Below, in pieces: positions 7,351-10,857 of a stretch of 10,857 nt of DNA (position 1 is the first letter of the stretch; every line of letters begins with the position of its first letter). Source of the DNA: an uncultured Clostridium sp. (GTDB lineage: Bacteria; Bacillota; Clostridia; Lachnospirales; Lachnospiraceae); NCBI GenBank assembly GCA_958349075.1, contig CATWBR010000116.1, positions 1-10,857 on the forward strand, read 5' to 3'. The translations under genes and the position numbers were made by a program. The notes below the pieces were generated by a model. It was not told the DNA's origin. It was given only the letters and a program-made list of their open reading frames with translations, and made no database searches.

Positions 7351-7373
7351 GAAACGGTTTTTTTCACCGTTTC
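7351..7373 (+). promoter_or_regulatory. Hairpin 2 in the argR-recN gap
   Basis: GAAACGGT (7351-7358) and ACCGTTTC (7366-7373) form a perfect eight-base inverted repeat with a T-rich seven-base loop. The T-run lies inside the loop instead of after the stem, so simple intrinsic termination is unlikely. Confidence 0.45.
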
Positions 7374-7387
7374 TGTGCATGGTTTTG

Positions 7388-7416
7388 TTGCAGTTTGGCC
7401 GTAGGCTGAACTGTAA
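7388..7416 (+). promoter_or_regulatory. Hairpin 3, directly upstream of recN
   Basis: TTGCAGTTTGGCC (7388-7400) pairs with GGCTGAACTGTAA (7404-7416) across 13 positions, three of them G-U, around a GTA loop. It ends eight bases before the recN Shine-Dalgarno GGGGTGAT (7424-7431). The G-U pairs favour an RNA rather than a DNA role. It may affect ribosome access to recN; this is inferred. Confidence 0.5.
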
Positions 7417-7434
7417 CGGATAAGGGGTGATGGG

Positions 7435-9111
7435 ATGCTGTTTCATCTTCATGTTAAAAATCTGGCTCTCATCGATTCTGCCGAGGTGGAATTCGATGAC
7501 GGGCTCAATATACTGACCGGCGAAACAGGAGCCGGCAAATCCGTGATCATAGGCTCGGTCAATGTAGCTCTGGGGGCAAAAGCGTCCAAGGATCTGATAC
7601 GCCAGGGCTGCGACAGCGCCTACGTGGAACTGGTCTTTTCCGTGACCAATGAAAAAAAACGGAAGGAACTTGAGCGTCTGGATGTGATTCCGGACGACGA
7701 CAGTCTTATTATCATTTCTAAGAAGATCATGCCGGCCAGAAGCATCAGCAAGATCAACGGTGAGACGGTAACCTCGGCCCGGCTGAGGGAGATTACCGGA
7801 CTGCTGATTGATATTCACGGACAGCATGAGCATCAGTCTCTGCTCTATCACGCCAGACATCTGGAGATACTCGACGAATACGGAAAATCCCGGGCAGCCG
7901 GTTTAAAACAGAATATAGCGGAGAAATACCGCGAGTACATAGAACTCAGGAAAAAGCTGGAATCAATGAACCTGGATCAGGAGCAGAGGCTGCGGGAGAT
8001 GGATTTCTGCCGTTTTGAGATTGATGAGATCGAAAATGCGGCGTTAAAGCCGGGGGAAGAGGAGGAATGCCAGTCGGTATACCGCCGTTTCGCCAACGCC
8101 AGGAAGATTACGGAGAGCCTGGCCATGGCTCACGGGGCGGTGAGCGCGGACGGCATCTCAAGGGCGCTCAGGGCCGTGGAGGATGCTCTTCAGTATGATG
8201 AGGGAATCCGAAGCATCCGTGACCAGCTCTACGACGTGGATTCGCTGCTCAGTGATCTGACAAGGGAAATCTCCGCCCATATGGAGGAGATGACATTTGA
8301 CGGCGAGGCGTTCAGCGAGGTGGAAGAACGCCTGGATCTGATACGGAACCTGGAAAATAAATACGGAAAAACCATAGAGGATGTGTTAAAGAGCCTGGAA
8401 GAGAAAAAACAGCGTCTGGAAGAGCTGGAACATTATGATCTGCTCCGTGTGCAGACGGAGAAGGTTCTGAATGAGACGGAGAAGGAGCTTGGGAAGATGT
8501 CGGCCGCTCTGTCGAAACTCAGGCGGAAAATAGCCGCGGAGCTTGCGGAGAAAATAGAGGACGGCTTAAAAGAGCTGAATTTCCTGGATGTAAAGTTTAA
8601 AATGGAATTCAGGAAACTTGACCACTATACGGCGGCCGGATACGATGAGGCGGAATTTATGATTTCCACTAACCCTGGTGAACCGGTGAGGCCTCTCGGG
8701 ATGGTTGCTTCCGGCGGCGAGCTTTCCCGAATCATGCTGGCCGTGAAGACGGTGCTGGCGGAGACGGACGATATCCCGACCCTGATTTTCGATGAGATTG
8801 ACGCCGGTATCAGCGGACGGACGGCACAGATGGTATCGGAGAAGCTGGAAGTTATCGCGAAAAGCCACCAGGTTATCTGTATCACTCACCTGCCGCAGAT
8901 TGCAGCCATGGCGGACAGCCATTTTGAGATAAGGAAAACGGTGGAAGAGGGAAGGACGACGACCACGATCCGGCCATTAAACCGCGGGCAGATGACGGAG
9001 GAACTGGCCAGACTTCTCGGAGGAGCCGAGATCACCGAGGCCGTGAGACAGAATGCGAGGGAGATGAAGGAGCTGGCGGAGCGCAGAAAGAGGGACGGGA
9101 AGATCTTATAA
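7435..9111 (+). CDS. recN: DNA repair protein RecN
   Basis: RecN is an SMC-like ATPase recruited early to DNA double-strand breaks, where it helps hold ends together for recombination. The 558-residue product has an N-terminal ATPase half with Walker A GETGAGKS at 29-36 and the RecN-typical HGQHEHQSLL at 128-137. A long charged coiled-coil region follows (about 155-360). The C-terminal ATPase half has signature VASGGELSRIMLAVK at 424-438 and Walker B TLIFDEIDAGIS at 449-460. GGGGTGAT at 7424-7431 supports ATG 7435. Three inverted repeats fill the 159-base gap from argR, so recN may be controlled separately. I saw no Gram-positive LexA box in that gap. The next gene is not the expected spoIVB. 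Confidence 0.96.
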   Translation: MLFHLHVKNLALIDSAEVEFDDGLNILTGETGAGKSVIIGSVNVALGAKASKDLIRQGCDSAYVELVFSVTNEKKRKELERLDVIPDDDSLIIISKKIMPARSISKINGETVTSARLREITGLLIDIHGQHEHQSLLYHARHLEILDEYGKSRAAGLKQNIAEKYREYIELRKKLESMNLDQEQRLREMDFCRFEIDEIENAALKPGEEEECQSVYRRFANARKITESLAMAHGAVSADGISRALRAVEDALQYDEGIRSIRDQLYDVDSLLSDLTREISAHMEEMTFDGEAFSEVEERLDLIRNLENKYGKTIEDVLKSLEEKKQRLEELEHYDLLRVQTEKVLNETEKELGKMSAALSKLRRKIAAELAEKIEDGLKELNFLDVKFKMEFRKLDHYTAAGYDEAEFMISTNPGEPVRPLGMVASGGELSRIMLAVKTVLAETDDIPTLIFDEIDAGISGRTAQMVSEKLEVIAKSHQVICITHLPQIAAMADSHFEIRKTVEEGRTTTTIRPLNRGQMTEELARLLGGAEITEAVRQNAREMKELAERRKRDGKIL

Positions 9112-9173
9112 GCGGAAAAACATGCCGGTCATTTGTATAAACGTTAGGCCAGTATTCTGCCACTGCTCTTGTT

Positions 9174-9201
9174 TTGACGGCCAAATCGATCGCCAGATAA
9201 G
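9174..9201 (+). promoter_or_regulatory. Possible promoter for the MocR-type gene
   Basis: TTGACG (9174-9179) and GATAAG (9196-9201) are separated by 16 bases and match five and four of six consensus positions. Transcription would start near 9208, giving a leader of about 100 bases that includes the small hydrophobic ORF. No clear recN terminator was seen upstream, so read-through from recN remains possible. Confidence 0.35.
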
Positions 9202-9254
9202 ACAAAATATCGAAGGAACCTGCTTTTGCGGAGTATTATCTGTTGGGGACACTG

Positions 9255-9299
9255 ATGAGTTTAGTGACAGTTCTGGTTATTTCACTGCTGATTAAATAG
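9255..9299 (+). CDS. Tiny hydrophobic ORF before the MocR gene
   Basis: ATG 9255 opens a 14-codon frame, MSLVTVLVISLLIK, ending at TAG 9297-9299. The stop overlaps the AGGAGG (9298-9303) of the next gene. The same frame is open from 9201, and a TTG at 9243 could start an 18-residue version. GGGG at 9244-9247 is a weak ribosome binding site. The product would be one membrane-spanning stretch ending in Lys, like a leader peptide or a very short membrane peptide. The length is too small for a firm gene call. Coupling to the downstream gene is suggested only by position. Confidence 0.2.
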   Translation: MSLVTVLVISLLIK

Positions 9300-9307
9300 G
9301 AGGAAAC

Positions 9308-10660
9308 ATGAAACTCGACTTAAACGATCCGGGCCAGAGCCGCTACCTGAGAGTCTATAACTATTATAAAGATTTAATCTGCTCGGGCAAGATGGAGCCG
9401 GGTTCTAAACTTCCCTCCATCCGGAAATGCTCGATGCAGCTACAGCTTTCCAGGACCACGGTCGAGACAGCCTATATGCTGCTGGCTGCAGAGGGGTATA
9501 TCATATCACGGCCGCAGAGCGGATATTACGTGACCGAACTGCTTAATTCGGAGCGGGGGAAAGAGTGGGAGAGCGGAGGCATAAAGAAGAAAGGACCTGA
9601 AATACGGTATGATTTTGCATCATCCAACGTGGACCGGGACAGCTTCCAGTTTGATCTGTGGCGGCGGTATATCAAGAGCTCGCTGAGGCAGGACGAGCGG
9701 CTTCTGTCATACGGCGAGCCACAGGGTGAGCTGGAGCTGCGGGAAGCTATCTGCAGTTATCTGGGGCGTCACCGCAACGTAATCTGCACGCCCGACCACG
9801 TCGTGGTGGGAGCCGGCGTCCAGAGCCTGCTCCACATCCTCTGCCCCATGGTGAAGGACAGGAAGACGGCCTATTTCTACAATCCGGGGTTCAGGCAGGG
9901 ACGCACCATCTTTGAGGACTTTGAATTCAGTACCGGGGATATCAGAACCGCCGAAGAAAACGGCGGGGCAGAACCGGGGAGCATCTGTTACCTCACGCCG
10001 TCCCAGATGACGGTCTGGGGCGGGGTGATGCATATATCGGAGCGGATGGAGCTGATAAAAAAGGCATTTGAGCGGGACATTCTGATAATCGAGGATGACT
10101 ATAACAGCGAATTCCGGTACTACAACCGCCCCACGCCGTCTCTTCAGGGACTGTCGGGCGGCCGCAGCGTCGTGTATCTGGGCACATTTTCAAAGCTGCT
10201 CCTTCCGTCCATCCGTATGAGCTTCATGGTGCTGCCGCCGGAACTTTTAAAGTTCTATAAGGAGCGGGGGCGCTACTACAACCAGACGGCATCCAAGGCG
10301 GAACAGATAGCGCTCTGCCAGTTTATCCGGGACGGCCATCTGGAGAGCCAGATCCGAAAAACCAGGAAATTATATACGGCAAAGGCGAAAAAGCTCTGCG
10401 AAGATATCGCAAGGATATTCGGCAGCAGGGCAATCCCGCATCTGGGCGAAGCCGGATTCCTGGTCCTGGCGGAACTTCGCACGGAGCTTACATCGGAACA
10501 GATAGCGGAGAAGGCGGCACAGGCCGGAATCGCCGTCCGTGCCGTGGCGCCGGAGGAGGGGAAGGAAAAAGGATTTCCAAGGATCCTTCTGTCCTGCGCG
10601 GCGGTTGGGACGGAACATTATGAGGAGGCGCTTCTGGAACTGTACAGGGTAATTACGTGA
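9308..10660 (+). CDS. MocR/GabR-type regulator (GntR wHTH + aminotransferase fold)
   Basis: This is a PLP-binding transcription factor of the MocR subfamily of GntR regulators. Such proteins usually sense an amine, amino acid or vitamin B6 and control a nearby gene. Residues 1-76 form the winged helix (GSKLPSIRKCSMQLQLSRTT, then AAEGYIISRPQSGYYV). A short Lys-rich linker leads to a type-I aminotransferase domain from about 98. By alignment with GabR, the PLP residues are Lys296 (GTFSK), Asp263 and Tyr265 (EDDYNSEFRY), Arg303 (SIRMSF) and the carboxylate-binding Arg425 (PRILLSC). All are present, so cofactor binding is likely. The usual HQxPTG motif is replaced by SQMTVWGG at about 232-239. 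AGGAGG at 9298-9303 sets the start. No target gene adjoins it within the window, so the effector and regulon are unknown; GabR and PdxR roles are both possible. Confidence 0.9.
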   Translation: MKLDLNDPGQSRYLRVYNYYKDLICSGKMEPGSKLPSIRKCSMQLQLSRTTVETAYMLLAAEGYIISRPQSGYYVTELLNSERGKEWESGGIKKKGPEIRYDFASSNVDRDSFQFDLWRRYIKSSLRQDERLLSYGEPQGELELREAICSYLGRHRNVICTPDHVVVGAGVQSLLHILCPMVKDRKTAYFYNPGFRQGRTIFEDFEFSTGDIRTAEENGGAEPGSICYLTPSQMTVWGGVMHISERMELIKKAFERDILIIEDDYNSEFRYYNRPTPSLQGLSGGRSVVYLGTFSKLLLPSIRMSFMVLPPELLKFYKERGRYYNQTASKAEQIALCQFIRDGHLESQIRKTRKLYTAKAKKLCEDIARIFGSRAIPHLGEAGFLVLAELRTELTSEQIAEKAAQAGIAVRAVAPEEGKEKGFPRILLSCAAVGTEHYEEALLELYRVIT

Positions 10661-10673
10661 GCAGATGAGGACG

Positions 10674-10683
10674 CTGCCGGCAG
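10674..10683. repeat. Short perfect palindrome after the MocR gene
   Basis: CTGCCGGCAG is a perfect ten-base palindrome 13 bases after the MocR-gene stop. It is followed by a G-rich stretch with no T-run, so it is not a convincing terminator. Confidence 0.3.
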
Positions 10684-10763
10684 GCCAGGGGCCGGGGTGG
10701 TGAGAGGGATGGATGAGTCTTCAGTCCCGTTTGTAGGTTGTCGTGAGGGGGGGGGATCCGGCC

Positions 10764-10857
10764 AGAATGAGTTACTACGGGAAACGCTCGCGCTCGTTGG
10801 AATGCACAGCGGATGCTAAGCTCGTAAGAGACCTCGCCAAGCACCGGCGGACTCCAA
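10764..10857. repeat. Candidate dispersed palindromic repeat, cut by the window edge
   Basis: This gene-free tail differs in style from the coding DNA. It has a tandem CGCTCG-CGCTCG (10785-10796) followed by TTGGA (10797-10801), and its last five bases are TCCAA (10853-10857), the inverse complement of TTGGA. This looks like one arm and centre of a large inverted repeat whose other arm continues beyond the window. Such structured intergenic elements are plausible in Lachnospiraceae chromosomes. That it is dispersed is my inference from its appearance and was not tested. The minus-strand open frame over it looks spurious. Confidence 0.35.

Noticed and set aside
7351..7373. Intrinsic terminator of argR
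   Set aside because: The T-run at 7358-7364 lies at the loop of the inverted repeat and not after it, and no strong GC stem ends just before the T-run.
7279..7860. Minus-strand open frame across the argR-recN gap and the recN start
   Set aside because: It overlaps the Walker A-encoding part of recN and the hairpins, shows no recognizable domain, and has no good ribosome binding site.
10653..10844. Minus-strand 63-codon open frame over the final gap
   Set aside because: The sequence is low-complexity, Arg/Pro/His-rich, crosses the G-run and repeat-like tail, and overlaps the MocR-gene stop. It looks like translated non-coding DNA.
1..10857. CRISPR array, tRNA, rRNA, insertion sequence or phage genes
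   Set aside because: No regular repeat-spacer pattern, cloverleaf, transposase motif or phage gene was seen. Almost the whole window is accounted for by core genes.

Overview
This is a chromosomal core-gene window from a Firmicute of the class Clostridia, most likely Lachnospiraceae (Enterocloster/Hungatella/Clostridium cluster XIVa type). The basis is the gene order, strong purine-rich ribosome binding sites, and moderately GC-rich codon use. The genus is an inference from protein style and was not searched.

Every convincing gene is on the + strand. Positions 1-207 are an AT-rich, promoter-like edge followed by a GC-richer leader. Positions 208-9111 carry nusB, xseA, xseB, ispA, dxs, tlyA, nadK, argR and recN. 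This is the conserved Firmicute block also known from Bacillus subtilis (nusB-folD-xseA-xseB-ispA-dxs-tlyA-ahrC-recN-spoIVB-spo0A), here without folD and with nadK between tlyA and argR. Several junctions overlap or nearly touch (nusB/xseA, xseB/ispA, dxs/tlyA), so translational coupling is likely. Three junctions are looser and contain inverted repeats: the nusB leader, ispA-dxs, and argR-recN.

The genes combine transcription antitermination (NusB), DNA repair (exonuclease VII XseA/XseB, RecN), isoprenoid supply (Dxs makes DXP, IspA extends prenyl diphosphates), ribosomal RNA 2'-O-methylation (TlyA), NADP supply (NadK) and arginine-responsive regulation (ArgR).

After recN, where spoIVB and spo0A usually follow, the window has a 196-base spacer and a MocR/GabR-type regulator (GntR winged helix fused to an aminotransferase fold). 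About 200 gene-free bases follow, ending in a sequence that looks like one side of a dispersed palindromic repeat.

No mobile element, CRISPR array, tRNA or rRNA was seen. I do not see a wholly new multi-gene system. The points most worth checking are in non-coding or residue-level detail: a boxA-like motif in the nusB leader, alternating complementary segments before dxs, three consecutive hairpins before recN, a Ser in the chain-length position of IspA, a tiny hydrophobic ORF before the MocR gene, and the terminal repeat-like sequence.
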